64,000 nucleotides of DNA from Gnetum montanum (GCA_015680685.1 MNCI01030046.1:1-64000), one strand, 5' to 3'; positions 1 through 12,477 are shown, counted from the stretch's first letter. The notes: generated from the sequence alone by a model not told the origin. Numbers and translations: made by a program.

Positions 1-269
1 ATCCTTCCTCATTATCTACTCCATCTTCACTTGGTTATGAAACTTGTTCATTTGAATGTGCATGCTCATCACCTCCACATATCTGAATATGACTATGACT
101 GACATTTCTTTCTACCTTTGTGGTGATTTCATCTAACCAAGCAACCATCATCTAGAAGGTAGACTTCATGCTCTCCATGTTTCTAATTAGGTCTTAAACC
201 TATTTCTTCTTACGCGTCATCTAAAATTGACAAAATCCTCAACCAATTTCATGTAACAATCAACACAAA
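1..269 (-). pseudogene. gag N-terminal fragment of an LTR retroelement (element F)
   Basis: Read on the minus strand, this stretch follows directly on a tRNA-Met-type primer-binding site and starts a degraded gag-like frame with MTRKK, then an MxSMKSTF...MVAWLDEITTKVE segment and a charged HSHIQ..GGDEHAHSNE stretch. Several in-frame stops break it, and the window edge cuts off the rest. The position after LTR and PBS is what identifies it as the start of gag; the protein itself is too short and decayed to assign to gypsy or copia. It is a dead fragment. Confidence 0.5.
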
Positions 270-281
270 GCTCTGATACCA
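270..281 (-). other. Primer-binding site, tRNA-iMet type (element F)
   Basis: The minus strand reads TGGTATCAGAGC, an exact match to the plant initiator-methionine tRNA 3'-end complement used as PBS by many plant LTR elements. It fixes the orientation of element F: LTR to the right, gag to the left. Confidence 0.85.
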
Positions 282-1200
282 ATAATACTAGAGTAGGTTT
301 ATTCTAATATTAAATCACCTTTAAAGAATACATTCAAATATTATGAAAAATATAATTTATTTGCTAGAAAACAAGAAAACTAGCTATCTTCAATTATTCA
401 AAAGAGAAGATTACAACAAGGTTTCCAAAACCCGCAAAACATCCAACCCCTTAAAACACTCAAATAATGCTACCAAGAATGAGGCTCTACAACCACACAT
501 TGGTTGTTCTTAATACAAGACAAAACAAATAGAGAATCTCTACCACAACTCGGAATGAAGATTTCAACTCAAAATTAAGACTAGAATACATAGGCCTACA
601 CAATTGGCCTTGGAGCTGTAACCTCTATGCACTCACTTAATGTGCTCTCCCTTCTCTTACTCAAGTTTACACATGAACTTCATGATATCTCCTCTTTCAA
701 CTCTATATGGTTACAAACATGAACAATTCATATTTATTAGAAAAAAAAATACAAAAACCTAAGGAAACCTTCCACAAACTCATCTTAAATTTTCCATGTC
801 ATTTCTATCCTTTTCCATATTCTTCCAATTGTTTTCCAATTTGAAACAACCAATTCTTGAAGTTTTCATAGTAGTATAGGTTGTCTTGGGCCTCCTTGAA
901 TAATCTTTGGAAAAAACCATCATTTGGAAGAAAATGTCTCTTGAAAGTGGGAGATGTTTCCTTCGTAGGAAAGACATGTTCTCTTGGAAGAAGATGCCTT
1001 CTCTAAGACATGCTCTCCTTTGTCTTAGAGATGTCTCTTCAAAGACATCTCTTCCTCAACAAGACGTCTTCCCATAGAAGACTACTCTTTAAACAAGATG
1101 CCTCCTCTACATTCAATACATCTCATGTCAAGCTAAAGTCTTAGCCAAGGCATCTCATGGACTTTCAAGATATCTTTCCATAGTTGAAAACCTATAAAAA
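282..1200 (-). repeat. Probable 5' LTR of element F (right limit unresolved)
   Basis: The sequence next to the PBS should be an LTR read on the minus strand. The TG/CA termini are eroded and I cannot fix the outer end. The distal part (about 900-1180, expected to be U3) is packed with variants of AGATGTCT and AGACATCT in both orientations, including a perfect 10-bp inverted repeat at 1027-1052 with a 6-nt loop. No gene is seen in it. Confidence 0.45.
1027..1052. repeat. Perfect inverted repeat, 10-bp arms
   Basis: AGAGATGTCT is followed after six bases by AGACATCTCT. It is the best of many short inverted copies of this word in the surrounding 250 bp. Confidence 0.85.
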
Positions 1201-1389
1201 ATAATTTGTAGGGAAGAATAAGAGAATTGAAAGAGGTGTCCCTCCACCAAAGCCCAGCCAAAAGAGACATCATTATACAAGCTAAATATAAATAAGAGAA
1301 GGGTAAACATGCATTCTAGATAATACTCACATCAAAAAAAGGGGATAGAATATCAAATTGAAAAGTCTCACCATCATTGATCCAATTCA

Positions 1390-1777
1390 CGATTTCTTGT
1401 CTTATACATTGAAGATCATATGTAATGAAAAATGCTTTTAGTCTTAATAGAAACTCCTAGAAGGGATGAGATAGACCCTAGAACAAGGAGGAACCTACAG
1501 CTTAGAACCTCTTGTAGAGCTAGAAAGGAAGAATCAAAAGGCCATAGAAGAAGAGTAAGCTAACACCACTATCCAAGTCCTTCATCCTTTTCATCACACG
1601 CATCCATATATTCTAATGAAGAAATCATAGAAATGAAGATAGAAATTCCTAAAGGAATCAAGATAGAAAGCTTGATAGGGATAGAAGAAGAGATTAAAAC
1701 ATATATTAGGAAAGAGATGGACATTATGATGAAGAGAGCAAGAAAGAGAGAGAGAGAGAGGACAAAGAAGAAGAAAT
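1390..1777 (+). pseudogene. gag fragment related to family A (copy A0)
   Basis: Degenerate plus-strand coding similarity to the gag of A1 at about 3340-3540 can be followed: a DPRTRRN...LRT segment, an RRV..HH..PSPSSFSSH segment and a Lys/Arg/Glu-rich end. It ends in a purine-rich run (1740-1777) and abuts the A1 LTR region. It is a truncated relic of an older insertion of the same family. No initiation codon, protease or pol sequence is attached. Confidence 0.45.
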
Positions 1778-1854
1778 GATGTAGAACATTAAAGGGACCA
1801 TTCCTACTATTACAAATATTGTGACCAATCCAAGGATCATGATTAATAAAATCT

Positions 1855-2681
1855 TTATATATGCAGGCTACGATATTGTATCTATGATATTGTAGTTATG
1901 ATACCATAGCTTTGCATACATCAATGTAGATGGGATGATGTGGGGCCATGATCATGCCTATAAATACCAACCCACTATCACATTGAAGGAGGAACTTCTT
2001 TCCAACACTTGGCAAAATTCTTGTTATTTTTTTTCATGAGTTAGAGCTCAAGTAAATGCTTGTAGTATTGTCAATTACAATTGCATGGAATCTTTATTCA
2101 AGTGTATTGTTCCTAGACATAATTCATGAATGGTAATAAAGATTAAAATTTTTTTCATCATTGTAGTAATTCACTTAGCATAATTTTAATTTTCTATGTT
2201 GTTTAGATTTACTAAGTCATTAACGTAGAATAAGTACAATTGGTTTCAAGCATAAAGTATAACTGTTTGGTAACCTGATGGTGACTTTGCTTCACTTGCT
2301 CAATAGTGATGTTACTTGGTAATCCTAGTAATAGTTGCATCAATCCAAGGCATGTACAAAAAACTAGGAATGAATGCTTATGACTAATAGGGTAGAGAGA
2401 TCTTACATTTCCTTCATACTTAGACTTAGCACTTAGATTCATTTTCATCATGTTCACACTTAGTCTTATTAAGAGCCAAACAACATTAGTACATCATATA
2501 CCCTAAAAAGAATTAAATCATACACTTTGCACCTTGCTGACTATAAGTGGAAAGGAAATGATCATAAACTTAACATCAACTATTAGTATACCTACATTAT
2601 TCATCTGCGGATTATGATATGGTTGAGCATGAACACTTGTGACTTGTATAATTGAGTGTTGGGATACCCAACTGCTTGTCG
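1855..2681 (+). repeat. 5' LTR of family A copy A1
   Basis: The sequence aligns along its length with the better-bounded A LTRs at 48596-49432 and 44026-44851. It has a U3 part with ATATTGTA/TACGATATT words, a TATA box (CCTATAAATACC, about 1965), an AATAAAG polyadenylation-like signal near 2135, and an end directly before a tRNA-Asp-type PBS. The left boundary is approximate because the TGATG terminus has decayed. Confidence 0.75.
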
Positions 2682-2682
2682 T

Positions 2683-2702
2683 TGGCACTGTTGCTAGGGA
2701 TG
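2683..2702 (+). other. Primer-binding site, tRNA-Asp type (A1)
   Basis: TGGCACTGTTGCTAGGGATG differs by a few transitions from the tRNA-Asp 3'-end complement typical of Athila-like elements. The same site follows the A4 LTR (49433) and, on the minus strand, the A3 LTR (33778-33794). Confidence 0.75.
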
Positions 2703-2822
2703 CGTTAATGTTTACTAGTTAGTTGATTTTACAAAGTTCGTTGTATGAAAAATCATGAAGTATATTTTTCACACTTAGAATAATTTCCTAAAATGTACAC
2801 ACTTAAGCGTCAAATATTTAAC

Positions 2823-4640
2823 ATGGCTTCTACAACTAAAGAAAAAACTCCACCTACTACTGAATTTCATGAAAGTCATGACAAGCATTACAATGAAGAA
2901 GATTGGAATACACTGATGAAAAATAGGATTTCATATGCTCATAGTAACACTTCTTATCCTGATTTTACATTTATTTTTCACCAAGATGAACAACTCAAAT
3001 GGAGAGATCTATAGGGCAACATTGCCTTGACACTAGAATATTTAGCACCATCAATACCTCAAGTAGTCCTCATGAGGTCAAATCTTGGTCATGTTCAAGA
3101 AGGCTATCAAATTACTAAAAACATGACTAGGACATACTAGTCAATGGAGGTTCAGGCAAGAAGAGATGCCATCATGGGGGTAAGGTATGAACATGTCAAA
3201 GGAAAGAAGGCACCTCAAAACGTTGTCTTAGAAGAAAAGAACGATGTTGTATTGTAAATTGAGAGATGTTATCAAACTCATGGGTCTCATTCCCAAATAC
3301 CAATTATCCACATTAAAGATCTCATTAAAACAAAACTACATTAAGCTCTTGCAGAAACTCTAGGAAGGAATAAGGAGGACCCTAGACTTAGGAGGCATTC
3401 AAGGCCTAAGACCTCCAATAAATTCAAAAGAGATGAATCAAGGAGTCACATAAGGAGAATTGGCTACCATCATCCTTAAACTTCTTCAACTTATTCCTTA
3501 CATTCTTCTATAGATTCTAGCAAGAGATAACAAACACGAAGGAATCATGATGAGGGAAGAAAGAAAGACCATGAGATACATGCATGTAGAAAAAGGCATC
3601 CTAATGAAAAGGAAGCTAACCATGATGAAAGGGCAAAAAGAATCAGACATGAAGTAATAAAGCATCATGAGGATTAGAAGGATCATCTCTACAATAGAGC
3701 TTATGAGCTCAAAGACTATGAAGAATTCCTATTGGCCACTCATGACATGATCAACATTAGGGAACCTATGTACATTTCTACTAGGCATATAAGGGATAGT
3801 CACATAAAGTGACTAAACATGAATAACATTCTAAAATTTGAAGGTGGATACAATGCAAATGCATAACACCATCTCCAATCCTTCCACGATGCAGGTGCCC
3901 TACAAAACGTAGAAAATGATTGGAAAAAAATGAAGTTGTTTTCTAGAACACTCATAAATGAAGAAGAGAGTTGGTATAGATTCTTAGAATTAGAATTAAT
4001 TTGAAGATGGAGTACCATGCTAGAACTCTTCAATAACAAGTATCAAATCGACTCTAGAGTGTTAAATTTGAGAATACAAATCCAAGGATGGAAACAACAA
4101 ACACATGAATCCATTGATGTAGCAATGGTTAGGTACTATTCCTTATTGCATAGGTGCCCAAGCCACAAATTTTCTCAAAGAAAACAACTATGACATATCA
4201 TTGATGGGCTCAGGAACAAGACAAGAGAAACCCTTGGAGGTAAATGCCCAAGGTAGACTATTCAAAATGACAGCTCATCAGATGTAAAGACTCATAGGCT
4301 AAATAGTGAAAAAGGAAGAAAAGCTAAGGAAAAGAGACTTAGTAGAAGAATATAATAGAAATCCAGCAATTAAAAAAATGAATTTAGGAATATGTGAATC
4401 ACAAGAAGAAGAAACCTTGGAAGATACAATCCAATGGAAGACTCTACTGATCCAGAAATTAGTCAATGATATTGCAAAAAAGGTAGAAAAAATGTAAGAT
4501 TTGGTAGATGAGAAGTTTGCTATAGCATTGAAGATAGCAGAGGAAAGGACTGAACAAGCCTTAAACATAAGTAACATTAAAAAGAAGAAAAGAGACATAT
4601 AGTTTGGAACATACCTACTCAATCTAGAGTTTGTCAAGAA
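2823..4640 (+). pseudogene. gag polyprotein relic of family A copy A1
   Basis: Starts at an ATG giving MASTTKEKTPP; the upstream ATG at 2793 lies in the same frame, but A4 gag begins MTSTKEKT at the matching point, which supports 2823. The frame then shows NRISYAHSNTSYPDFTFIFHQDEQLKWRDL, later the conserved block with STRHIRDSHIK and FEGGYN, and the capsid-like segment with W(Y/H)..LE and a RYYSLLHRCP-type motif that also occurs in A2, A3 and A4. Many stops and frameshifts interrupt it. Gag would form the particle of the retroelement in the cytoplasm; this copy cannot make it. Assignment to family A is firm from copy-to-copy similarity; capsid identity rests on position and motifs. Confidence 0.75.
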
Positions 4641-5340
4641 ACAAATGCCTAGATGATTATCTTATCCACACGGTAATTCTAGAAAGCCCTAATAGAAATC
4701 ATATTATCCAAGCAAGGCTTATCTCCAACTGCAAGAGCAATACCAATAATAGTGGCAACAACCACAAGCATGGAAAATGCCACCACGAAGACAATGGTAT
4801 CCATATAGGTAACCTAATCCCTATGAATACTATGTACAATGTCTAATGTCTCTTGGAAATACTTTTATACAGACTTCCTCTCCTTACTATCCACTAGAAT
4901 ACCACATATCCACTACCTCACGCATGAATCTTAATTCTTGTATATTCAAACTAGCACTTGGTTCCTCATATCAAGATTTTAATCCATTACCACCAGTGCT
5001 CCTACCAATCATTCAAGAGGAATTGTCATCACAACCACAACAAAAAAGTGCTACTATGATAGTGAGTATACAGGTAGAGGGTCATACTAGTAATGCTAAA
5101 GGTAAATCTAGGAAACATCCTTTCTTCAAGACAAATCTAGAAAAGGCTAGTAGAGCAAGAACTTTATCTAGTCATCTTCCTCCTATGAAAAATCCTCCTA
5201 CAAACATCATGCTTCCACAACAATCAGATCAAAATCTTATAATTGTCATGCTAAATGATACAATATCAAATTGGATGAAAGTGGGAACTCTTCCTAAGAA
5301 AAGAATAGATCTTGAAAATCCTCTAATTTATTTGTAAATT
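4631..5340 (+). pseudogene. gag C-terminal / pre-protease region of A1
   Basis: Two open stretches (4631-4846 and 4846-5337) continue from gag toward the protease. The first has NKCLDDYLIHTVI followed by a His/Asn-rich segment (NNSGNNHKHGKCHHED), the counterpart of KCLGDYLIHKVTTDNPISN in A2. The second has SDQNLIIVMLNDTISNWMKVGTLPKKRIDLENPLIYL, matching QKLATVMLTEIVTKWIKVGLLPKKRIDPR in A4. This linker occurs in all A copies between capsid and protease. No zinc-knuckle CCHC could be read. It is part of the broken gag-pro frame. Confidence 0.65.
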
Positions 5341-5800
5341 GCTAGAAATTCATCATGTAAATCTCTACTACATTCAACTTTGGAGTTAATTTGATATCTC
5401 AAATAAAATATAAGGCATGGAACCTACAACTATTCAAGAAGTGCAACTTAAGACTAGAGATTGTAGATCAATTAGTTATCATTCCTTTGGAATAGGTAGA
5501 AGATGTGGTGACCATTATCAATGGGTGGTCTTATCCAGGAAATTTTTTGGTGATCAATGTGAAGAATGATAATAGGTAGTTTCCTATCATTATAGGGGGA
5601 GCATGACTTCATAAATATGATGCTAAGCTAGGAATGAGAGACTTGTCCTTGAAAATTTCCAAGGAAGACAAGCAAGGAAACATATAGATGAAAATAATTC
5701 CATGCATTACTTACAATGAAGAAGCGTGTAGTTATGGATGGAAAGTTCAAAATGTCAATACAATCCTCACACCAGTCTACAANCATGAAATTGTTCAAAA
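5341..5800 (+). pseudogene. aspartic protease relic of A1
   Basis: After IYL.IARNSSCKSLL the active-site region reads H-S-T-F-GVNLISQ where intact family members have L-D-S-G-SGVNLIS; the catalytic Asp is lost. It is followed by KAWNLQLFKKCNLRLEIVDQL, VTIINGWSYPGNFLVINVKNDN and FPIII, which line up with the A2 and A4 proteases. The family enzyme would process the Gag-Pol precursor in the particle; this one is inactive. An N at 5783 breaks the frame just beyond the domain. Confidence 0.7.
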
Positions 5801-6540
5801 TATGTACAAAACCATCTAACCTACTTATCAACTCCTACCCCAAGAAAATGATTCAAATCAAAAAATTACAAAAGGATATTCTAAATTATGACCATAGATC
5901 AATAACAAGTAGTGAACATGAAGACTCAAAATCTAAAATTAAGAATGAGCAAGAAAATGTATCTAGACCATCTAAAATAAGAATATCATCTAGTACAACA
6001 AGATATGTGTCTTATTTGGTAAGGTTGACACAATAATAATCTAATAAACACATAATAAATTTTTTTGGGGGTTCCACTGAAAAGACATGCTACCCATGCT
6101 TTAAGGTAGGATACTTTTCAAAAATTTCAAGGTTTCTTGGATTTGCATTATTTACAAAGCTAGAAAGACTTGTTCCCCATGCTCAAAGGCACTTCTCTAA
6201 CCAATGGCTAAGTCTCCTTTAAAAGAAACTATGTTGTTAATAAACTACTTTCTTGTACCTCATTACTATGTGTTAATATTTTTTGTAGTTGTGATAGTCT
6301 GTGGTTGTTAGCTTTGAGATGATAAAATGTGATGTCATTGATAATTGTTAAAAACTTGATTTGGATCTTGGATAGAAGGGCTAATGATCATTCTAATAAT
6401 GCATAACATATAGAATTCATTATGCCTATGGTAAAACACCTCACGTCCCATTTTCTACAATCCCTACTACTATCCTTAAACTAACTCTACCATTCCCTTG
6501 TCTTATTAGAAGATTGTGTTGACAAAAAAGAACATTAGGC
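5801..6540 (+). other. post-protease linker of A1, pol absent
   Basis: The frame continues briefly (5716-6036) with a KMIQIKKLQKDILNYDHRS segment shared with A4 (54960-55030). At about 6070 it passes straight into the non-coding linker that in other copies lies between pol and ORF3, recognised by GACATGCTACCCATG, ACCCATGCTTTAAGG and ATTCATTATGCCTATGG words. No RT, RNase H or integrase motif is present between 5800 and 6540, so pol is missing from this copy. Confidence 0.55.
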
Positions 6541-8300
6541 TACACTAATGATGTACTCCATAAAGCTCAAAATGCCTCTTATGCTAAAATATCTAAACTA
6601 GTGCCATCAAAGAAAGAGCAAATGAACAAACCAATAGTCACTAAGGGAGTAGTAGGATCTACACTAGCAGGAAACATCCCAGCCATGGAAATGGAACAAG
6701 CAAGACCTAGTGAGTTAACATCAATTGCCAATAGACCAAGGCAAATAGTTGCTCTAGAGAAAATGATTATAAACCTTGGATGAGCCATTTGTAGTATATT
6801 GTTGAAACAATAAGTTGGGAAAGCCAATAGGCCTCAAGCATGTATATGGTGCAGGATAATCCCAATAGGCCTACAGTATTAACAAGACCTGCAAATGATC
6901 AAGTACCATTGTAAGTAGGAAAGAATGAAGACTAGGGACAACAAATATCTAGGAATGCTACATCTTTCCAAGTGATGTTGGAAATAGGGAAAGGAGCCAC
7001 AATAGTGGTAATGTAACATTAGGATGTAATAGCAATAGCTAAAGTCATCACCAATTATATAAAATAGTCCTTTAATGTTCTCGTTGTACTTGCTAGCTGA
7101 TCTTACTAGAGTAAGAGATGTGGAAATAGTTGCTAGAATATCCATGGTCCTAGCAAAGCATGAACACATATTAGACTAACTACTGCAGATAGGATAAGTG
7201 ATGCAAATTCTCTTCAATATTTCTAGTGATATTATAGCAATTCAATGAAAAGTAATTTCAATAAGGGAAAATCTAGTCATGGCTAAAACAAGGATGCAAC
7301 ATGCTAAAAATGAAGTGTAGATGTTATAGGAGGAATTAGTCACACTAAGAGCAAAATGAAAAGACCTTGCATGATACATTATGCTTGACCAACTAGATCA
7401 ATTTACAAATGAGTAGATTAGCTTACTAATGGCCAAGTATGCCAATATGAAGATGGAGAAAGAGAAGGTGATATATGACACTTTGATAATAGATGCCCAA
7501 ACATATGCCCATTCCAAGGCCCTAACTGCACTTGAAGAATTAAACAAGAGAGTTTCTACAAAGAATGTAAGGTTGATAAACATCAAGAAATGAAAGAATG
7601 TGTTGGAAGAGACTATTCATCAATTGAGAGAGTAGTTTGCTCAAATAAACCTTGACATTAGACAACTGGCTAGAGAAAATAAAATCCTATTAATGGAAGA
7701 AGTCTACATTATATGCCAAAAAATAAGCATCAACATCATCATGTGGGAAAATGAGGACAAAAATCATGAACAACTAAAGGAACACCTCAAAGATTAAGTG
7801 GAAATATATAAGTAGATCAACAAAAAAGAAATCCAAATGACCAAAGCAAGAATCAACTTCATTACAACAGAAACACCTGATTAGTAGTCCATCTTGGATA
7901 GTCTTGCCCATGTACACCAAGTTAAAATAAAAAATAAGGACATGCAAATTGAAGATCTAATAAATTATATGGGATTAGAAAATCTTCGATACACTAACCT
8001 AGCCATGTTAATACTAGGTAGGCCCAAAATAGAACTAGAGTGGTAAGTGACCACTATCTACACCATGTATGAGAAGAAGTTTGCAAACAAAAAGGACAAA
8101 CAACAAAAGCTCCACATAACATACTCTAAGCTACAAGTGATCAAATCTAGTGACTAAGTTCAAAAGGATGTAGTAGCTAAATGTGACTAGAAGAATTACT
8201 AATTACCAAGAACTATGAAAAATAGCCAGGGCTTTTGAAGAAGAACAAAGGTAATTTGCAACATGGTATATGAAAGACAATAATATGTTTCTCTAGCTTT
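6541..8300 (+). pseudogene. ORF3 relic of A1 (PF20167-like head, coiled-coil tail)
   Basis: The frame begins inside ORF3 at GYTNDVLHKAQNASYAKISKLVPSKK, which matches GYTNDVPRKAHNAFYAEMFKLVPPKK of A4. It can be followed, with many stops, through an ATSFQVMLEIGKGATIVVM segment and a long Lys/Glu-rich probable coiled coil to an LAHVHQVKIKNKDMQIEDL.NYMGL segment near 7905-7980 and the C-terminal YMKDNNMFL at about 8270. The N-terminal part of ORF3 is deleted. Function is unknown. In Athila-like elements an ORF with a PF20167-type domain is known in this position; assignment here is by pattern only. Confidence 0.6.
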
Positions 8301-8310
8301 CGTATCCTTG

Positions 8311-8731
8311 AAAAATACTAACTCTAGTAGTGACTTTGCTTAATTTTTTTAGTAGTGAAGTTACTTTGTAATCCTATTAACAGTTGCATCAGCCCAAGAC
8401 ATGTATGGAAAACTAGGAAAAAATGCTTATCATTGATAAGATAGAATAAATTTTACATTTCTTTCATACTTAGAATTAGAACTTGAATTCATTTTGATCA
8501 TGTTCACACTTAGTCTTAATAATAGCCAAATAACATTAATACATCATATACCTCACTAAGAGTTAAACCATATGCTTTGCACCTCACTAACTCTGAGTGG
8601 GAAGACAACAATCACAAACTTACCATCAACTACTAGTATACGTACATTGTCCATCCACAAATTACAATTTGGTCATGCATGAACACTTGTGACTTGTATG
8701 GCTAAGTGTTGGAATAACCAACCACTTATCA
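8311..8731 (+). repeat. Truncated family A LTR between A1 and A2
   Basis: This is the 3' part of an A LTR: the TTACTTTGTAATCCTATTAACAG segment, the TCATGTTCACACTTAG segment and an end at CTTATCA (8725-8731). U3, TATA and most of R are missing. It closes A1 and precedes the gag-like sequence of A2, so A1 and A2 look like a tandem pair sharing this LTR. Confidence 0.65.
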
Positions 8732-10018
8732 ATGATGAACTCCTACTATCCATTAGAATCATGATCAATATCAAAGAGGGTATATATATTTCAACAAGGC
8801 ATCAAAGGAAAAGTCACATCAAATGACTTAACATGAACATCATTTCAAAGTTTAAGTGAGGTTATAATGCTAAACCATAACATTATCTATAGGCCTTCCA
8901 TGATGCCTGTGTGTTATAGAATATTAAGAATGATTGGTAAAATTTAAATTGTTTCCTAGAATACCAATCAAAGAAGCAAATGGTTGGTATCCATCTTTAG
9001 AACCAAACTCTATTCATTAATGGAGCATGATGTTAAAACCTTTCAATAACAAGTACTAGACATATTCAAAAGTGTTAAATTTGAGATAGTAAATCCAAGG
9101 ATGAAAATAAGAAAGATATAATTCCCTTGATGTAGCCATGGATAGATATTATTTACTCTTACATAGATGTCCAAGACATGCTTTTTCTTAGAATGAACAA
9201 TTTAGACATATAATCAATGGGTTAAGAAATAAAACAAAAGAGATCATTAGAGTGTATTCCTAAGGAAGGTTGTCCAAAATTTGAGTCCATCATATACAAA
9301 GATATGAAAAAGAGAATATATAAATCAGTATAACATGAATCCATCTCTTCATTAAACAAATGTTTAGGTCTACGAGACATAAGAGGAAGAATCTATGAAA
9401 GAGGTGATTCAAACAAAAATATCACCAATTAAAAAGTTTATATCTAACATTGCAACAATAGTTAAAAGGATGTGAGATATCGTAGATGAAAAATTTATAA
9501 TAGCACTAAAGATAGTAAAAGATAGAGAAAACTCTAACCAAGGGAAAGGATAAAAATGAAAAGAAAGAAAAGCCAATGTAATATGTACAAGTATAAAGGA
9601 AAAGCTACTATTGTAGAAGCTGTTATTGATTCTAGTTGAGAATGGAAAGATGAATGTAAATTATGTAAATATAAACATTTAAGAAATGTTGTCTCGTCTT
9701 GACTTACTTAAAGGAATTAAGGACATATGCATTAAATTTGAAGTTTATCAAAATGAAAAATAAAAACAAATGCCTAGGAGATTACCTTATTCATAAGGTA
9801 ACTACAGATAATCCTATTAGCAATTACCATGTTATCCCAATGGGGCTTATGCTCAACCTTCATAACAATATCATCAGTAGTGGAAAAACCCACGGTCATC
9901 GGGAATGTGACCACTAAGACAAAAAATATCCATATAGATAATCTGATCATTATGGTTTCTACATCTAGCAACCTTTTCCTCCTAAAATAACTATATCCTT
10001 CTTCTTATCACTATTATC
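8732..10018 (+). pseudogene. gag relic of family A copy A2 (5' part)
   Basis: The PBS and the gag N-terminus are gone; the sequence starts in mid-gag at an NIKEGIYISTRHQRKSHQ segment equivalent to MINIREPMYISTRHIRDSHIK of A1. Capsid-region similarity follows (LFPRIPIKEANGWYPSLEPNSIH.W, DVAMDRYYLLLHRCPRH), then the Lys/Glu-rich spacer and CLGDYLIHKVTTDNPISNY at about 9770. The frame is broken by numerous stops. The fragment ends at 10018, where element C is inserted, and resumes at 15143. Confidence 0.7.
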
Positions 10019-11165
10019 TGTTGATGCACAAATTTTGGTCACCCCAACATTGGGAAAGAAAACTTGTTTTAGGAGACTATTGCCTAGGGTGCCTCCCATA
10101 TGGGTATAGAAACCTGAGAATAGTCGCAACTGGAGAGGGTATAGAAACCCTAAACCCTAAACCTGAGAATAGTAAACCAAACCAAAGAAATCAAGATTTA
10201 AAGTGAATGAATCTGAAGATAAATTGAATACCTATCTCAAAGTTGAGAATACAATAAGTAACTAAAAGAAATGAATTTTCCTTGGTCCCACTGATGCTGC
10301 CAATCTGTGACTGCCAATGGTGTCCACTACTAGGCAAGAAGAGAGTGATCGCCAAGAAAGAGGGAAAGAGAGAGAAAGAAAGAAAGAAAGAGATATTACC
10401 CACCACAATTCACACAAGGTAGAAACTGCGGTCCTCAAAGCTTGCCACCATTTGCCACCTTTTGTGCACCATCATAGAGAAGAAGATTGTTCACCCACGT
10501 TTGCACCACCATGACAAGCTCCTACCGTCGCTGAGAAAACCCACAAGGATATGAATTTGAGCCATTGGCTCCTACCTTGGACCCTCCTCGAAGATCAACT
10601 AGAAGCCTGTAAAGAAAAGAAAAGAAAAGAGGAAATTTCTGCTTAGTGAAGAGGAAGCTGCCCCTCCAGACTAATAGTCATAGCCTATTTTGGGACTCCC
10701 TCCCCTCTCCTTCATTCAAGAGCCCCCCTCTAGACTCCATTTTAAAGCCACTACAACCATCCATAATGATGCATGCATTTCATGTAATGGCTACAAAAAA
10801 TACAACCACTTCTTGCGTAATAACTCCCACATTCTCCAATTAAGTGCACACTTATGTTTGTAATAGTTGTAACTTCCAAAACATCTACTACTAATGACCA
10901 TAACCACCATCATTAATGACCATAATCATTGTAACTTCTAAAAAATTTGCCACTAATGTTCATAACTGCCATCGTTAATGACCATAATCATCGTAACTTC
11001 CAAAATGTTTGCCATTAATGTCTGTAAATACTACCATTAATGACTACCACCTGACAGTTTAAATTCCCACTACTTGCATGATTTTTTATTGTGGTTATTA
11101 AGAGAGAGAAATATAGACATTGATAATCATGGCCCCACGTGATCATGGGAGTGTTGACATCAACA
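10019..11165 (-). repeat. 3' LTR of element C
   Basis: This is an 1147-bp copy closely matching the right-hand LTR. Near its right end (10857-11045) it carries about three imperfect tandem copies of a roughly 65-bp unit built on GTAACTTCCAAAA and CATTAATGACCATAATCAT. The TATA box seen in the 5' LTR has decayed here to TTTAAAA (about 10738). Confidence 0.85.
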
Positions 11166-12477
11166 CTTAGCCCCCAAACTTTAATTGCATGCAAGTGCAA
11201 GGAACAAGACCACAGAATCTTTAAAATGATGCAAAAGGTAGGGAATCACAAAACAAGCAAATGGAAACTTAAAAGTAAACTATATTAACCTAAACATGAT
11301 TATAATAACCAAAGAATCAAAAGAGAACTAGACGTGGGCCACCTAAACCACACCATCTTATTTAATTGAACTCTAAATATATAATTTTATTATTTTAACT
11401 ACATACATTTATATATAATTATGATTTCTTTCCCAATCTTCTTACAAAGTAAAAGCCAACAACATGTGGACTACTTTGAGAACAAGACCCATACTAAACT
11501 TAATGAGGAGGATAGGCTCATATTAGATTGTGGCTAGTCACAACTTTCAAACTTTTTTGTGGAACTCTTTTTTTTTTTTTTGGAAAATAGGTTCAAAAGG
11601 GGAAATGGAGGTTAGGGTTAGGATAGTTGCCAGACCCCATCTCACTTAAGAACTTATTACACTACCAATGAACGTGGTCCTCATTTTTTTTTAAGAAAAT
11701 TTTGCCCATGGTGTACTTCATTCTTAAGGTAGAAATTCCAACATGAGTCTGGCCAATTAGCTACACTACCAATGAACACAGTCCTTTCGGAACTTTGACC
11801 ATGGTGTAGTTCATCCCTTGTGTATGTGCCTTTAATTGCAATTTGATAGCATCATAGCAAGTCTCCTAGGTGGCTAAGGATTCTCAAGTTGAGATGAACA
11901 CACTTCTCCCCATTATTCACAGGGTAATCATGGATCATCACACTTGAGGGCTAGGACTTATGAGAGGGAAAATCAGATTTGGCAAGGTCACCTAGTGATT
12001 ATGGCTAACCATTCTCTAACATCACCTATCCTACACTCACATGATCATGATGATTACATGATAACTTAGCACAAATCTCATACTCCATAATCCAACATAA
12101 GTATAGAAACTAAAACTTTGAAAAAGACTGGGAAGAATCAAAGCATTATTGAAATATATAGTATAAAAGAGATTTTATGTAATAGCAATAAGAAATATTA
12201 TATAAAGCATTATACTGACATTATTTTTGAATGGTGTACTGAGGATCCAACACCTAGTAACTCAAAAGATCATAATGATTACTAAAATCATATGCAAACC
12301 AAAAATCAAAACAATATGCCAAGAAAGAAATGATGGAAATGCAAAGAAAATATGCAAATGAAACTATATACAAATGAAATGCATGATGAAGAGGAAGAAA
12401 ACATGTAACTAAGAATCTACTAGGTGTCCACGTGGGGCACCTGAGTAGAAATGCTTTGGATGGAATGCATTAAAATT
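11166..12477 (-). other. 3' non-coding region of element C
   Basis: This lies between the integrase tail and the 3' LTR. I see no domain; it is AT-rich with a T run at 11570-11581 and a partly repeated ACACTACCAATGAAC segment (11651 and 11764). Confidence 0.4.

Noticed and set aside
5716-6036. An independent gene in the A1 post-protease region
   Set aside because: It is continuous in sequence similarity with A4 at 54761-55140 and is part of the gag-pro polyprotein.
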